Counted from the stretch's first letter, positions 47,960 through 57,593 are shown. The stretch is DNA of 64,000 nt from Actinoplanes sp. L3-i22 (GCF_019704555.1 NZ_AP024745.1:4782501-4846500); one strand, 5' to 3'. The notes: generated by a model not told the origin, from the sequence alone. A program made the numbers and translations.

Positions 47960-49108
47960 TCAGCTGGTGAAGCGCACCCGGCGGCGACGGACCATCAGGA
48001 TGGCGCCGGCACCGATGATGAGCAGCAGGGCACCGCCGCCGATGACCGGACCGGTCGAGGCGCCGGTCAGCGCCAGCACGCCGCCGGGCGACGTGGAGGT
48101 GCTGGGGGTGGGCGTCGCGGCCGACGCCGACGGGCTCGTCGACGCGGAGGCGCTGGGGGCCGAGGTGGTCGGGGCGGGAGCGGCGCTGAAGGCGGCCGCG
48201 GCCTGCGCGGTGACCGTCTTGCCGACGCTGCTGCCCAGGATCAGCTTCTGGTGCTCGTCCTTGCCGCCGCTGTACAGGAAGACCCGGCCGAAGGAGACCG
48301 AGTCCTCGGCGGTCACCTTGACGCCGACCTGGCCGGCCTGCTCCGCGGTCAGCCAGAACTGCCCGCCGTTGGTGGTCTTGGTGACCGGGTTGCCGTCGAC
48401 GTCGACGGCGGCGCCGCCGGTGGCCGCGATGGTGATGTCGCCGGCCGGGCCCTTGACCGTGAACGGGCCGGCCTTCTCGCCGACCTTCGCGGTGGCGTCG
48501 GCCGGGCTGACGGCCAGGTCGCCGGTCGGCTCCGGCTGGTCGACCGCGTTGCCGGTCAGGTAGTCGTAGATCTTCTTGATGACGGTGTAGCTGGTCTCGT
48601 CGCTCAGCGACCGGCCGTCCTGCCAGGCGCCCAGGGTGATGTTGTCGCTGAAGTGCCAGACCGCGGTCTGGGTGGCGAAGTACAGCAGCTTGGTGCGGTT
48701 GGCGTCGTTCACGTCGCCCGGCTGGACACCCGCGGCGGCGAGCAGCTTGGCGGCGTCGCCGTTCGGGTAGCCGTGCGCCAGCACCCACTGCACCTTGGTG
48801 AGGTTCTTGACCTCGGACTCGTTCCAGGTGCCCTCGACATAGTCCTTGCCGGTGGCGACCGGGGTGTGGAAGTCGATGCAGTAGACCGGCAGATTCTTCT
48901 GCTCTCCGATGGAGAGGGTGAGACCGCCGATCGACATGCGCTGGTTGTCGAGCATGAGCGTGACGCCGCCACCGGCCATCCCGCCGGGAACGCCGATGAC
49001 CGGCTCATCGGCAGCGGCGGCGGGCGAGGCGGAACCGAGCAGCAGTGCTCCGGTCGCCAGGGCGGCCAGCGCCGTACGCACCCAGCCGGGTCCTCGTTTT
49101 TCGAACAT
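47960..49108 (-). CDS. Surface protein with thioester (TQxA) domain and LAxTG sortase-E-type signal
   Basis: The 382-residue protein has a Sec signal (VRTALAALATGALLLGSASP), a thioester domain (~45-190) with Cys in VYCIDFHTP and Gln in FATQTAVWHFSD, a beta-rich domain (~200-300), a Ser/Thr/Pro/Ala linker, and a C-terminal LALTG motif followed by a hydrophobic helix and RRRRVRF tail. Thioester domains form a Cys-Gln bond that can couple covalently to host or surface amines. LAxTG is the class E sortase signal in actinomycetes. It is probably wall-anchored and may mediate adhesion. Predicted by motif; target unknown. Confidence 0.82.
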   Translation of the reverse strand: MFEKRGPGWVRTALAALATGALLLGSASPAAAADEPVIGVPGGMAGGGVTLMLDNQRMSIGGLTLSIGEQKNLPVYCIDFHTPVATGKDYVEGTWNESEVKNLTKVQWVLAHGYPNGDAAKLLAAAGVQPGDVNDANRTKLLYFATQTAVWHFSDNITLGAWQDGRSLSDETSYTVIKKIYDYLTGNAVDQPEPTGDLAVSPADATAKVGEKAGPFTVKGPAGDITIAATGGAAVDVDGNPVTKTTNGGQFWLTAEQAGQVGVKVTAEDSVSFGRVFLYSGGKDEHQKLILGSSVGKTVTAQAAAAFSAAPAPTTSAPSASASTSPSASAATPTPSTSTSPGGVLALTGASTGPVIGGGALLLIIGAGAILMVRRRRVRFTS

Positions 49109-49444
49109 GTGTTACCTACACCTTCCCCAGAATCGCCGGTCCCGGGGATCCCTCTTGCATCCGCGCGCGGGACGGCGACGCGGCATTATGCACATAATTC
49201 GAATCGATTGTCACGAGTGGCTCGACTGCGAAAATTCGGGAGGAAGCGACGTGTTCGTTGCGCGATTTCGCCGTCACTTTGAGCGATGTGAATGGGAGCG
49301 TGCCCAGCGTTTTCAAATGCGCTGAAGGCGATGCGGTTACCTCGCCGGGGCCGGTGTCGGCAAGCCCTGGCCTTCAGCGCGGTCTCAAGCCGGTCGGGGC
49401 ACTCTCGATGCCGATCGAAGGCGCTGTCGACACCGAGGTGGATC
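49109..49444. other. Intergenic region between divergent surface-protein and DUF1707 genes
   Basis: No gene is seen. The stretch includes an AT-rich patch with the perfect palindrome ATTATG-CA-CATAAT at 49185-49198 and, just before the DUF1707 start, a GAGGTG ribosome site. The patch may be a promoter or operator. Confidence 0.5.
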
Positions 49445-49879
49445 ATGACTGATTCTGCGACCATGCCCCGCACCGTCCGGGTGAAGCCGGGCGTGATCCG
49501 TTGCTCCGACGCCGACCGGGAGCGGGTCGGTGTCCGGTTGCGGGATGCCGCGAGCGAGGGCCGGCTGAGCATGGACGAGTTCGAGGAGCGCCTGGCCGCC
49601 GCCTATGCGACGACCTATCAGCACGAGCTCGGGGCGCTCACCGCCGACCTGCCGCGGCCGGTGGCCACCCGGATCGGCTGGCCGGCGATCGTCGGCCTGC
49701 TCTGGGCGCAGCTTCGCGCCGACCTGGCAACCCGCCGCCGGCTGGTGCTGGCGGTGACGGCGCTGGTCATGGTGCTGATCGTCGGTAGTGCGATCGTGGG
49801 CGCGTTCCACGGCTACGGCGGGGACGGCCACGGGATCGGGCCCGGCGGTGCCGAGCTGCACGAGCCGGTCGGGGAGTGA
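49445..49879 (+). CDS. DUF1707 protein with one membrane helix
   Basis: The 144-residue protein has a DUF1707 domain (RCSDADRERVGVRLRDAASE, GRLSMDEFEERLAAAYATTY) and a membrane segment (~100-125; LVLAVTALVMVLIVGSAIVG) followed by a Gly/His-rich short tail. DUF1707 is an actinobacterial SHOCT-like domain, probably involved in oligomerisation or membrane placement; its function is not settled. ATG 49445 is supported by GAGGTGGATC. Monocistronic, with a terminator after it. Confidence 0.83.
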   Translation: MTDSATMPRTVRVKPGVIRCSDADRERVGVRLRDAASEGRLSMDEFEERLAAAYATTYQHELGALTADLPRPVATRIGWPAIVGLLWAQLRADLATRRRLVLAVTALVMVLIVGSAIVGAFHGYGGDGHGIGPGGAELHEPVGE

Positions 49880-49898
49880 ACCGGGTCGCGAAACGCAA

Positions 49899-49928
49899 CG
49901 GACCGCCCCTGGAGTCAGGGGCGGTCCG
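49899..49928. terminator. Bidirectional hairpin terminator
   Basis: Stem CGGACCGCCCCTG / CAGGGGCGGTCCG with a GAGT loop between the convergent DUF1707 and GH5 genes. Confidence 0.77.
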
Positions 49929-49942
49929 TCGTGGAGCCGGGG

Positions 49943-51436
49943 TCAGTTGGGGGAGCCGACGCCGGTCAGGATGCGGCTGCGGATGTAGCGACCGGACTCG
50001 GTCAGCACCCCGGTGCCCTTGAATGTCGTCCCGGCGCACGTGCCCTGCTTGAAGACCGAGTTGGTCTCCCGCCCGTCCGACAGGCTCCACATGCCGTAGC
50101 TGATCTTCAGGCTCTTCAGCAGGTCGAGCCAGGCGGTGGTGCTGGCGAAGTCGTTGCCGCCGTCGCCGGTGAACGTCTGGCTGCCGAACTCGCTGACGAA
50201 CAGCGGCAGGCTCTTGGCCGCCCGGGCCACCGCCGTGCGCCGGTCCGCGCCGTGCGACGCGGCGTAGAAGTGGAACGTGTACATCACGTTCTTGAACGTC
50301 ACCGGGTCGTCGATGATCTCCTGCTCGGTCGCGCCGTCGGTCAGGCCCAGCGAGGAGAAGCCCCGGGTGCCGACCAGCACCACACTGTTCGGCGAGTTCT
50401 TGCGGATGACCGGGATGACCTGATCCGCGTACGACTTGATCGCCGTCCAGCTGACCCCGTTCGGCTCGTTGGCGACCTCGTACAGAACGTTGTTGTTACC
50501 GGCGTGCTTGGCGGTCACGTCCGCGAAGAACGTCTTGGCCAGCCCCAGGTTGAAGTTCGGGTCGCCCGGCGTGAGGATGTGGAAGTCCACGATCACGTAG
50601 AGGCCCAGCTTCGTCGCGGTGTCCACCAGGCCGTTGACCTTGGCGGTGAAGCCGGTCGGGTCGCTGGCCAGGCCGCCCTCCTGCACGTACATCGACAGCC
50701 GGATGAAGTCGGCGTTCCAGTCGTTGCGGATCGCGTCCAGCGAGCCGGCGTTCACGCAGTTCGGAAAGAACTGCAGGCCGTGGCTGCTCATGCCGCGCAG
50801 CTGGATCGCCGTGCCGCTCTGGTTGCACAGCTTGGTCCCGCACACGCTGAGCTGCCCGTTCACTGCGACCGGGGTGCCGCCGGGGGCGGTCGTGGCGGCC
50901 GGCGCGGTGGTGGCCGGCGCGGTGGTCGGCGCCTTGGTCGCCGGAGCCGTCGTCGCGGCCTTGGTCGGGGCGCTCGTGGCCGTCTTCGTGGCGGTCGGCA
51001 TCGCGGTCGGCTGCTGGGTGGAGGCGCCGCCGCTGGTGTTCAGCGTGCAGGGCGCGACCTTGGCCGCGTTGAGGTTGGGCCGGGCCGCGTTGCGCCCGAT
51101 CGCGATCTCGATCCGGTCGATGGTGGAGATCCGCTTGTCGCGCAGCGGGCCCAGGATGGCGTTCTGGATGAAGTTCGGCCCACCCTGATCGGCGCTGGTC
51201 CGCAGCCGGTTGTTGGCCTCGGCGATCTGGGTGTTCAGCAGCTGCAGGTTGCGCTGCACGTCAGCGCGCTGCTGCGCGGGCACCGCCACGGTGATCCGCA
51301 CCTGTGGACAGTTGACGGTCGGTGCCGCCTGCCCGGCTGAGGCCACGCCGATCCCGACTCCGGTCGCGACGACGGCGACCCCGGCCACCGCGATGACCTG
51401 CCACCGTCGGATCCCACTCCACCGCGATTTGTACAC
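49943..51436 (-). CDS. Secreted glycoside hydrolase family 5 (probable cellulase)
   Basis: The 497-residue protein has a signal peptide (VIAVAGVAVVATGVGIGVAS), an unusual helical N-terminal domain (~38-130; VRITVAVPAQQRADVQRNLQ, with two Cys), a Thr/Pro/Ala linker (~135-190) and a GH5 catalytic domain (~195-497). The acid/base Glu is in VLYEVANEPNG and the nucleophile Glu in PLFVSEFGSQ; RLSMYVQEGG fits the family. It should cut beta-1,4-glucan. Start GTG 51436. A CebR-type box lies 52 bases upstream, so induction by cellobiose is expected. The N-terminal domain is not a cellulose-binding module I know. Confidence 0.85.
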   Translation of the reverse strand: MYKSRWSGIRRWQVIAVAGVAVVATGVGIGVASAGQAAPTVNCPQVRITVAVPAQQRADVQRNLQLLNTQIAEANNRLRTSADQGGPNFIQNAILGPLRDKRISTIDRIEIAIGRNAARPNLNAAKVAPCTLNTSGGASTQQPTAMPTATKTATSAPTKAATTAPATKAPTTAPATTAPAATTAPGGTPVAVNGQLSVCGTKLCNQSGTAIQLRGMSSHGLQFFPNCVNAGSLDAIRNDWNADFIRLSMYVQEGGLASDPTGFTAKVNGLVDTATKLGLYVIVDFHILTPGDPNFNLGLAKTFFADVTAKHAGNNNVLYEVANEPNGVSWTAIKSYADQVIPVIRKNSPNSVVLVGTRGFSSLGLTDGATEQEIIDDPVTFKNVMYTFHFYAASHGADRRTAVARAAKSLPLFVSEFGSQTFTGDGGNDFASTTAWLDLLKSLKISYGMWSLSDGRETNSVFKQGTCAGTTFKGTGVLTESGRYIRSRILTGVGSPN

Positions 51437-51487
51437 TTGAATCCCGCGCCTTCCGCCGGAAGCTCTGCTCGTTGCAGCCAGCAGTAC

Positions 51488-51501
51488 GGGAGCGCTCCCA
51501 C
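51488..51501. promoter_or_regulatory. CebR-type operator before the GH5 gene
   Basis: CGGGAGCGCTCCCA differs in one base from the TGGGAGCGCTCCCA palindrome bound by CebR/CelR, the LacI-family cellulose-utilisation repressors of Streptomyces and Thermobifida. It lies between the divergent GH5 and phosphoketolase genes. Confidence 0.7.
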
Positions 51502-51657
51502 GAGCGGATCAACATCGCCGCCCCTTTTTCTCGACCCGGTCCCGGCGGCCGCCCCGGAATCGTCCGCGGCGGGTGAGGCCACGGTGTTCTCGCCCGTGAC
51601 ATCGTCCGGACCGTTGCGAGCGGACGATTGATGCGGACTTCTCGAGGAGAACCGATC

Positions 51658-54084
51658 ATGTACAGGTTCGACACCAGCGTCTCCAGCGTCGTGAGCATCG
51701 CGGACGGCGCCCGGACGGTCCCGGCCGGACCCTTGTCGCCGGAGCTGCTCGACCGGATGCAGCGACTCTGGCACGCCGCCAACTACCTGACCGTCGCGCA
51801 GATCTACCTGCGCGACAACCCGCTGCTGCGCGAGCCACTACGACCCGAGCACGTCAAGCCGCGGCTGCTCGGGCACTGGGGCACCTCGCCCGGGCTGAGC
51901 CTGATCTACCTGCACCTGAACCGGCTGATCACCGAGCACGACGCGAACGTGATCTACCTGGCCGGTCCGGGCCACGGCGGACCCGCCCTGGTCGGGCACG
52001 CCTATCTGGAGGGCACGTACACCGAGGTCTACCCCGAGATCACCCAGGACCTGGACGGCCTGCGCCGGCTCTGCCGGCGCTTCTCCACCCCGGGCGGCAT
52101 TCCCAGCCATGTCAGCGTGCCCACCCCGGGCTCGATCCACGAGGGCGGCGAGCTCGGGTACGTGCTGTCGCACGCGTTCGGCGCGGCCTTCGACAACCCC
52201 GACCTGATCGTGGCCGCGGTGGTCGGTGACGGCGAGGCCGAGTCCGGTCCGCTGGCCGGCGCCTGGCGCGGCACCGCGTTCCTCAACCCGGCCCGCGACG
52301 GGGCGGTGCTGCCGATCCTGCACCTGAACGGCTACAAGATCAGCGGGCCGGCGATCCTGGGCCGGGAGACCGACGAGAACCTGCGCGCCTTCCTGCAGGG
52401 CAACGGCTACGAGGCGTACTTCGTCGAGGGTGACGACCCGGCGCGGGTGCACCAGGCGTTCGCCGCCACGCTGGACGCCTGCTACGACCGGATCCGGGTG
52501 ATCCAGGACCGGGCCCGCCGCTACGGGTTGTCCGAACGCCCGCGCTGGCCGGCCATCGTGCTGCGCACGCCCAAGGGCTGGACCGGGCCGAAGGAGGTCG
52601 ACGGGCATCCGGCCGAGGGCACGTTCCGCTCGCACCAGGTGCCGATGACCGACACCAGGACGAACCCGGAGCACCTCGCGCAGCTGGAGCAGTGGCTGCG
52701 CTCGTACCATCCGGAATTGCTCTTCGACGACACCGGCCGGTTGATCGCCGAGCTGGCCGAGCTCGCCCCCGGCGCCGACCGGCGGATGAGCGCCAACCCG
52801 CACACCAACGGCGGCCGGGTCATGGTCGATCTGGACCTGCCGGACTTCCGCGACTACGCGATCGACGTCGACCCGAAGCGGCCGGCGCTGATCCGCCAGG
52901 AGTCCACCCGCCAGCTCGGCAAGATGCTGCGCGACATCTACGTGCGCAACGCCGAGCAGGCCAACTTCCGGCTGTTCTGCCCGGACGAGACCAACTCCAA
53001 CCGGCTCGGCAACGTCTTCGAGGTGGAGAACCGCTGCTTCGTCGGCCCGATCCTGGACATCGACGACCACCTGACGCCGGACGGGCGGGTCATGGAGGTG
53101 CTCAGCGAACACCTCTGCGAGGGCTGGCTGGAGGCGTACACGCTGACCGGCCGGCACGGCATCTTCGCCACCTACGAGGCGTTCGCGATGGTCGCCGCGT
53201 CGATGGTCGTGCAGCACGCCAAGTGGCTGCAGGAGGCCGCGAACCTGCCCTGGCGGGCGCCGCTGCCGTCGCTGAACATCCTGCTCACCTCGACCTGCTG
53301 GCGCAACGACCACAACGGCTTCAGCCACCAGGGCCCCGGCCTGATCGACGTGATGCTCTCCAAGCGCGGCACGGTGACCCGCATCTACCTGCCGCCGGAC
53401 GCCAACTGCCTGCTCTCGGTCGCCGACCACTGCCTGCGCAGCCGCAACTACGTCAACCTGATCGTGCAGGACAAGCAGCCGCAACTGCAGTTCCTCGACA
53501 TGGAGCAGGCCATCGAGCACTGCGCCCGGGGCGCCTCGATCTGGCACCGGGTCGGCAACGAGGACGGCGAACCCGACGTCGTGCTCGGCTGCGCCGGCGA
53601 CATCCCGACCATGGAGACGGTCGCGGCTGCGGCCTACCTTCGAGATCAAGTTCCCGACCTTCGCGTACGGGTGGTGAACGTCGTCGACCTCATGCGCCTG
53701 TTCCCGGCCCGCATCCACCCGCACGGCACCACCGAGCAGGAGTTCGCCGACCTGTTCACCGCGGACAAGCCGGTCGTCTTCGCGTTCCACGGCTACCAGC
53801 GGGCCATCCACGAGCTGGTGCACGGCCAGCCCGACGTCGACCGGATCCATGTACGCGGCTTCAACGAGCAGGGCACCACCACCACGCCGTTCCAGATGGT
53901 CGCGATGAACGAGATGAGCCGCTTCCACCTGGCCGCCGAGGCGATCCGGCGCTGCCCGCGGCTGGCCGAGCGCGCGCCGGCGCTGATCGCCGAGTGCGAC
54001 GCCCGCATCGCCGAGGCCGCCGCCTACGCCCGTGAGCACTTCGAGGACCAGCCCGAGATCCGCGACTGGGCCTGGCGGGACTGA
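51658..54084 (+). CDS. xfp: Phosphoketolase (Xfp)
   Basis: TPP-dependent enzyme splitting xylulose-5-phosphate (and/or fructose-6-phosphate) into acetyl phosphate and an aldose phosphate. At 808 residues it has the normal length. Signatures include [86 protein letters not shown] and, in the C-terminal half, [14 protein letters not shown] and [21 protein letters not shown] 51658 has GAGGAG 8 bases upstream; an ATG at 51631 is less well placed. It heads an operon with a HAD phosphatase and a transglutaminase-like gene and is divergent from the GH5 gene. Confidence 0.93.
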   Translation: MYRFDTSVSSVVSIADGARTVPAGPLSPELLDRMQRLWHAANYLTVAQIYLRDNPLLREPLRPEHVKPRLLGHWGTSPGLSLIYLHLNRLITEHDANVIYLAGPGHGGPALVGHAYLEGTYTEVYPEITQDLDGLRRLCRRFSTPGGIPSHVSVPTPGSIHEGGELGYVLSHAFGAAFDNPDLIVAAVVGDGEAESGPLAGAWRGTAFLNPARDGAVLPILHLNGYKISGPAILGRETDENLRAFLQGNGYEAYFVEGDDPARVHQAFAATLDACYDRIRVIQDRARRYGLSERPRWPAIVLRTPKGWTGPKEVDGHPAEGTFRSHQVPMTDTRTNPEHLAQLEQWLRSYHPELLFDDTGRLIAELAELAPGADRRMSANPHTNGGRVMVDLDLPDFRDYAIDVDPKRPALIRQESTRQLGKMLRDIYVRNAEQANFRLFCPDETNSNRLGNVFEVENRCFVGPILDIDDHLTPDGRVMEVLSEHLCEGWLEAYTLTGRHGIFATYEAFAMVAASMVVQHAKWLQEAANLPWRAPLPSLNILLTSTCWRNDHNGFSHQGPGLIDVMLSKRGTVTRIYLPPDANCLLSVADHCLRSRNYVNLIVQDKQPQLQFLDMEQAIEHCARGASIWHRVGNEDGEPDVVLGCAGDIPTMETVAAAAYLRDQVPDLRVRVVNVVDLMRLFPARIHPHGTTEQEFADLFTADKPVVFAFHGYQRAIHELVHGQPDVDRIHVRGFNEQGTTTTPFQMVAMNEMSRFHLAAEAIRRCPRLAERAPALIAECDARIAEAAAYAREHFEDQPEIRDWAWRD

Positions 54085-54086
54085 TC

Positions 54087-54929
54087 ATGGCGACGACACC
54101 GCAACACCCCGGCCCGATCGCGGCGGTCCTGGCCGACGTCGACGGCACCCTGGTCACCAAACAGAAGGTGCTCACCCCGCGCACCATCGACGCGGTCGGC
54201 CGGCTCGCCGAACGCGGCGTGCTGTTCGCCGTCACCAGCGGGCGCCCGCCGCGCGGCATGCGGATGCTGGTCGAGCCGCTGGGCATGCACATGCCGATGG
54301 CCGCCTTCAACGGTGGCGTGATCATGCTGCCGGACATGACGGTCTTCGACGAGCGCGACATCCCGGCCGACGTCGCGCCCGGCGTGATCGAGACCTGCCG
54401 CGCGTACGGCCTCTACGTGTGGATCTACACCGCCACCGAGTGGTACGTCACCGACCCCAATGCCCCGCACGCCGAACGCGAGACCAGGACCTGCCGGTTC
54501 CCGCCGGTGGTCGTGCCGGACTACGACCCGTACCTGGAAAAGGTTGTCAAAATTGTCGGCGTCAGCGACGACTACGACCTGGTCGCGCAGGCCGAACTCG
54601 CCGTGCAGAAGCAGTTCGACACGCGTGTCTCGGCCGCCCGCTCCCAGCCGCACTATCTGGACGTGACCCATCCGACCGCCAACAAGGGCGTCGTGGTCGA
54701 CCGGCTCTCGCACCGGTTCGGGGTGCCGCGCGAACAGATCGCCACCTTCGGCGACCAGGCCAACGACGTGCTGATGTTCCGGCGCAGCGGGATCAGCGTC
54801 GCGATGGGCAACGCCGCCGAGCCGGTGCGCCGGCAGGCGACCTACGTGACCGGCTCCAACGAGCAGGACGGCTTCGCCGACGCGGTCGAGCGATACATCC
54901 TGCCCTATGCGACCGCCGCACCCGCCTGA
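54087..54929 (+). CDS. HAD-superfamily phosphatase, Cof/IIB type
   Basis: The 280-residue protein carries motif I VLADVDGTLVTKQKVLTP, motif II VTSGRPPRGM, motif III Lys in PTANKGVVVDRLS and motif IV FGDQANDVLMFRRSG. A C2-type (IIB) cap lies between motifs II and III. Family members remove phosphate from sugar phosphates or flavin mononucleotide. The gene starts 3 bases after the phosphoketolase stop, so a sugar phosphate of that pathway is a plausible substrate. Cytoplasmic. Confidence 0.87.
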   Translation: MATTPQHPGPIAAVLADVDGTLVTKQKVLTPRTIDAVGRLAERGVLFAVTSGRPPRGMRMLVEPLGMHMPMAAFNGGVIMLPDMTVFDERDIPADVAPGVIETCRAYGLYVWIYTATEWYVTDPNAPHAERETRTCRFPPVVVPDYDPYLEKVVKIVGVSDDYDLVAQAELAVQKQFDTRVSAARSQPHYLDVTHPTANKGVVVDRLSHRFGVPREQIATFGDQANDVLMFRRSGISVAMGNAAEPVRRQATYVTGSNEQDGFADAVERYILPYATAAPA

Positions 54930-54954
54930 GATCACTTTTGTACGCTCTTCGTCC

Positions 54955-55761
54955 ATGGAGGACATCGCACGGTTCTACCGGCAGGCCGGCCCGACCTCGG
55001 CTCTCGGGCGGCACCGCGACCGGGTGCCCGGCCTGCCGGCCGACCCGCAGGCGCTCGCCGCGATCGTGCGCGGGCTGCTCATCCACAACTACACGGCGAC
55101 GGTCCAGGGGCTGCGGTTCTCTACCGAGCGCAGGTCGCACATGGAGACGGCCGGCGCTGAAGCGATCCTGGACAACGTGATCGGCATCGATGCGGCGCCG
55201 TGGGATCGCGAGCGGCCGGTCGAGCGGCGAATGTTCGGCTTCTGCTACCACTTCGCGCTGCTGCACTGCGCCCTGCTCCGGGCAACCGGCACCCCGGCCC
55301 GCATCCGCTGCGGCTTCGCCGGCTACTTCGTGGCGCACCGCTGGATCGACCACTGGGTGGTCGAATACCGGGATGGCTCCGGCTGGCGGCTGACCGACCC
55401 GCAGACCGGGCGCGGCGACCTGACCGGTGACGACTTTCAGGACGGTGTCACCGCGTGGAATCTCTGTCGCGGTGGTGCTGCCGAGCCGGCCGCCTACGGC
55501 AACGGCGAGTTGTGGGGCTGGGACGAGCTCAGGGGGAGTCTGATCAACGACGTCGCCGCGCTGAACAAGGTCGAGGTCGCCGGCTGGTACTGGTGCGACC
55601 GCCTCCAGGTGGAGCCCCTCGACCAGCCGCACGACGACCTCGACAAGTCACTCGACGTTCTCGCCCGTCTCGCGGCCGCCGCGGAGTCGGTCGAAGACCT
55701 GGCGAACTGCTTCGACCGGTACCCGGAGTTTCAGCCGCCGGCGGACGCCGTCGCGCGATAG
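54955..55761 (+). CDS. Transglutaminase-like protein
   Basis: The 268-residue protein shows a transglutaminase/protease core: Cys in MFGFCYHFALLHCALLRATG, His in RWIDHWVVEYRD and Asp in LTDPQTGRG, a full Cys-His-Asp triad. No signal peptide, so it acts inside the cell, probably as a peptidase- or amidase-like enzyme rather than a cross-linker. ATG 54955 is 25 bases after the HAD gene. It is the third gene of the phosphoketolase operon; the reason for the association is not evident. Confidence 0.75.
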   Translation: MEDIARFYRQAGPTSALGRHRDRVPGLPADPQALAAIVRGLLIHNYTATVQGLRFSTERRSHMETAGAEAILDNVIGIDAAPWDRERPVERRMFGFCYHFALLHCALLRATGTPARIRCGFAGYFVAHRWIDHWVVEYRDGSGWRLTDPQTGRGDLTGDDFQDGVTAWNLCRGGAAEPAAYGNGELWGWDELRGSLINDVAALNKVEVAGWYWCDRLQVEPLDQPHDDLDKSLDVLARLAAAAESVEDLANCFDRYPEFQPPADAVAR

Positions 55762-55773
55762 CACGGGCGGCGG

Positions 55774-56535
55774 TCAGGCCTGCGGTGTCGGCAGGGCGAT
55801 CACCTGGCGCAGGTTGACGTGGCGCGGGCGCGAGACGACGTACCCGATGAGGTCGGCGATGTCGCCCGCACTCAGTGCGGGCATGGCCTGGAACATCGCC
55901 CCGAGCTGCGCGGACAGTTCCGGGTTGTCGACGTGTCCGCCCAGCTCGGTGTCGGTCAGACCGGGCTCGATGTTGGTGACCCGGACCGCTTCGGCGCCCA
56001 GCTCGGTGCGCAACGACGCGGACAGGTGGGTGAGCGCCGCCTTGGTGGCGGAGTAGACGGCGTACTGCGGGAACAGCGCGTGCGCGCCGATCGAGGAGAT
56101 GTTGACCAGGTCGGCGGTGCCGCCGGCGGCCGCGACGGCGCGCAGCCCGGGCAGGAACGCGCGGATGACGCGCAGCGCGCCGGTCAGGTTGGTGTCGATC
56201 ATGCGGGTCCACTCGTCCTCGCGGCCGTCGCCGATCGGGTTCGGCAGCATCACCCCGGCGGCGTTGACCACCAGGTCCGCCCGACCGTAGGCGGTCTCGA
56301 CGGCGGTGGCCGCGGCCGCCACCGAGACCGGGTCGGTGACATCGACCGGTACGGCCAGCGCGCTCCCGCCCGCAGCGGTGATCTTGGCGGCCAGCTCGTC
56401 CAGCCGGTCGCGGCGCCGCGAGAGCAGGGCGACCCGGGCCCCGCCGGCGGCGAGCAGCAGCGCGGTCGCCTCGCCCATGCCGCTGGCGGCTCCGGTGATC
56501 ACGGCGGTCCGGTTCTGCAGTTCGTAGCTGTTCAT
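55774..56535 (-). CDS. Short-chain dehydrogenase/reductase (SDR), XRE-linked
   Basis: The 253-residue SDR opens TAVITGAASGMGEATALLLA, with NAAG in LVVNAAGVMLPN, Ser in VNISSIGAHAL and Tyr-x3-Lys in AVYSATKAALTHL. It resembles YdfG-like NADP-dependent serine/3-hydroxy acid dehydrogenases. It is convergent with the transglutaminase gene (12-base gap) and divergent from an XRE/MmyB-like regulator at 56638, whose operator candidate lies between. Confidence 0.85.
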   Translation of the reverse strand: MNSYELQNRTAVITGAASGMGEATALLLAAGGARVALLSRRRDRLDELAAKITAAGGSALAVPVDVTDPVSVAAAATAVETAYGRADLVVNAAGVMLPNPIGDGREDEWTRMIDTNLTGALRVIRAFLPGLRAVAAAGGTADLVNISSIGAHALFPQYAVYSATKAALTHLSASLRTELGAEAVRVTNIEPGLTDTELGGHVDNPELSAQLGAMFQAMPALSAGDIADLIGYVVSRPRHVNLRQVIALPTPQA

Positions 56536-56584
56536 GGCGACAGCCTCTGCCGGTCCGGGAGCCGGTGGCAGGGCTGCGTCGTTA

Positions 56585-56605
56585 CCTGGGTCTGACAGAC
56601 CCAGG
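56585..56605. promoter_or_regulatory. Candidate XRE/MmyB operator 2
   Basis: A perfect palindrome, CCTGGGTCT-GAC-AGACCCAGG, 32 bases upstream of the XRE start and 50 bases upstream of the divergent SDR. It shares the GGG/CTGACA/ACCC layout with sites at 31699 and 61766. Confidence 0.65.
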
Positions 56606-56637
56606 ATCCGGTTCCCGGCACCGGGCAGACTGGGGCC

Positions 56638-57537
56638 ATGACAGCGTCCCCCGGACCGGCCCGCGAGACCGACATCGGCGCTTTCCTGCGTGCCCGGCGG
56701 GCCGCTGTCCGGCCGGAGGAGTACGGGCTGCCCGTGCTGGGCCGCCGCCGGGTGCCCGGCCTGCGCCGCGAGGAACTGGCCCAGCTGGCCGGGGTGAGCC
56801 CCGACTACTACATCCGGCTGGAGCAGGGTCGCGGCCACCACGTGTCGGATTCGGTGCTGGACGCGGTGGCCCGGGTGTTGCGCCTCGACGGCACCGAACG
56901 TGAACACCTGATCAACCTGGCCCGCTCGGCCGGCGCCCGGTCGCGGCCGGCCCGGGCGCCGCGCCAGCGGATCCGCCCCGGCGTGCGGGTGCTGCTCGAC
57001 ATGATGCAGACCGTGCCGGCCTTCGTGCTCGGCCGGCGCCTGGACGTGCTGGCCTGGAATGCGCTCGGCGACGCGGTCAACGGCTTCAGCACCTGGCCGG
57101 TCGGGCAGCGCAACGTGGTCTGGCGGACCTTCCTGGACCCGCGGGCCCGTACGTTCTATCGGCAGTGGCACACCGTGGCCGCCGAGACGGTCGCCTTCCT
57201 GCGGCTCGACAGTGGACGCCACCCCGGCGACCCCCGGCTGTCCGCGCTGGTCGGCGAACTCTGCGTCAGCAGTCCGGAGTTCGCCCGGCTGTGGGCGGGT
57301 CAGCAGGTCAAGGACAAGACGTCCGGCGCGAAGCTGCTGCATCACTCGCTCGTCGGTGATCTGGAGCTGGGCTTCGAGACGCTTACACTGCCCGGCGAGC
57401 CGGACCAGATGCTCGTCACCTACACGGCGCTGCCCGGCAGTCCGACGGGGGAGCGGCTGCAACTGCTGGCGAACTGGACCGCGCCGGACACCGATCCGAA
57501 ACGGATACCCGTCGCGCCGCCGCAGCAAATGGGGTGA
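56638..57537 (+). CDS. XRE regulator with MmyB-like ligand-binding domain (2 of 3)
   Basis: The 299-residue protein has the Cro/CI helix-turn-helix RRVPGLRREELAQLAGVSPD with YYIRLEQGRGHHVSDSVLDA, and an MmyB receptor domain (VLLDMMQTVPAFVLGRRLDV, LAWNALGDAVN, WRTFLDPRAR). It is a paralogue of the proteins at 30775 and 60857. Divergent from an SDR with a palindromic operator between; the ligand, possibly a fatty acid or related lipid as in MltR/MmyB structures, probably controls both genes. Confidence 0.86.
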   Translation: MTASPGPARETDIGAFLRARRAAVRPEEYGLPVLGRRRVPGLRREELAQLAGVSPDYYIRLEQGRGHHVSDSVLDAVARVLRLDGTEREHLINLARSAGARSRPARAPRQRIRPGVRVLLDMMQTVPAFVLGRRLDVLAWNALGDAVNGFSTWPVGQRNVVWRTFLDPRARTFYRQWHTVAAETVAFLRLDSGRHPGDPRLSALVGELCVSSPEFARLWAGQQVKDKTSGAKLLHHSLVGDLELGFETLTLPGEPDQMLVTYTALPGSPTGERLQLLANWTAPDTDPKRIPVAPPQQMG

Positions 57538-57573
57538 GCCCGGCTGACAGCTGCCTGCGGAAACGCGGTTGGG

Positions 57574-57593
57574 CAGGTGCCGATCGGCACCTG
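57574..57593. terminator. Short hairpin between convergent genes
   Basis: CAGGTGCC-GATC-GGCACCTG, an 8-base perfect stem 37 bases after the XRE stop. Possible terminator. Confidence 0.45.
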
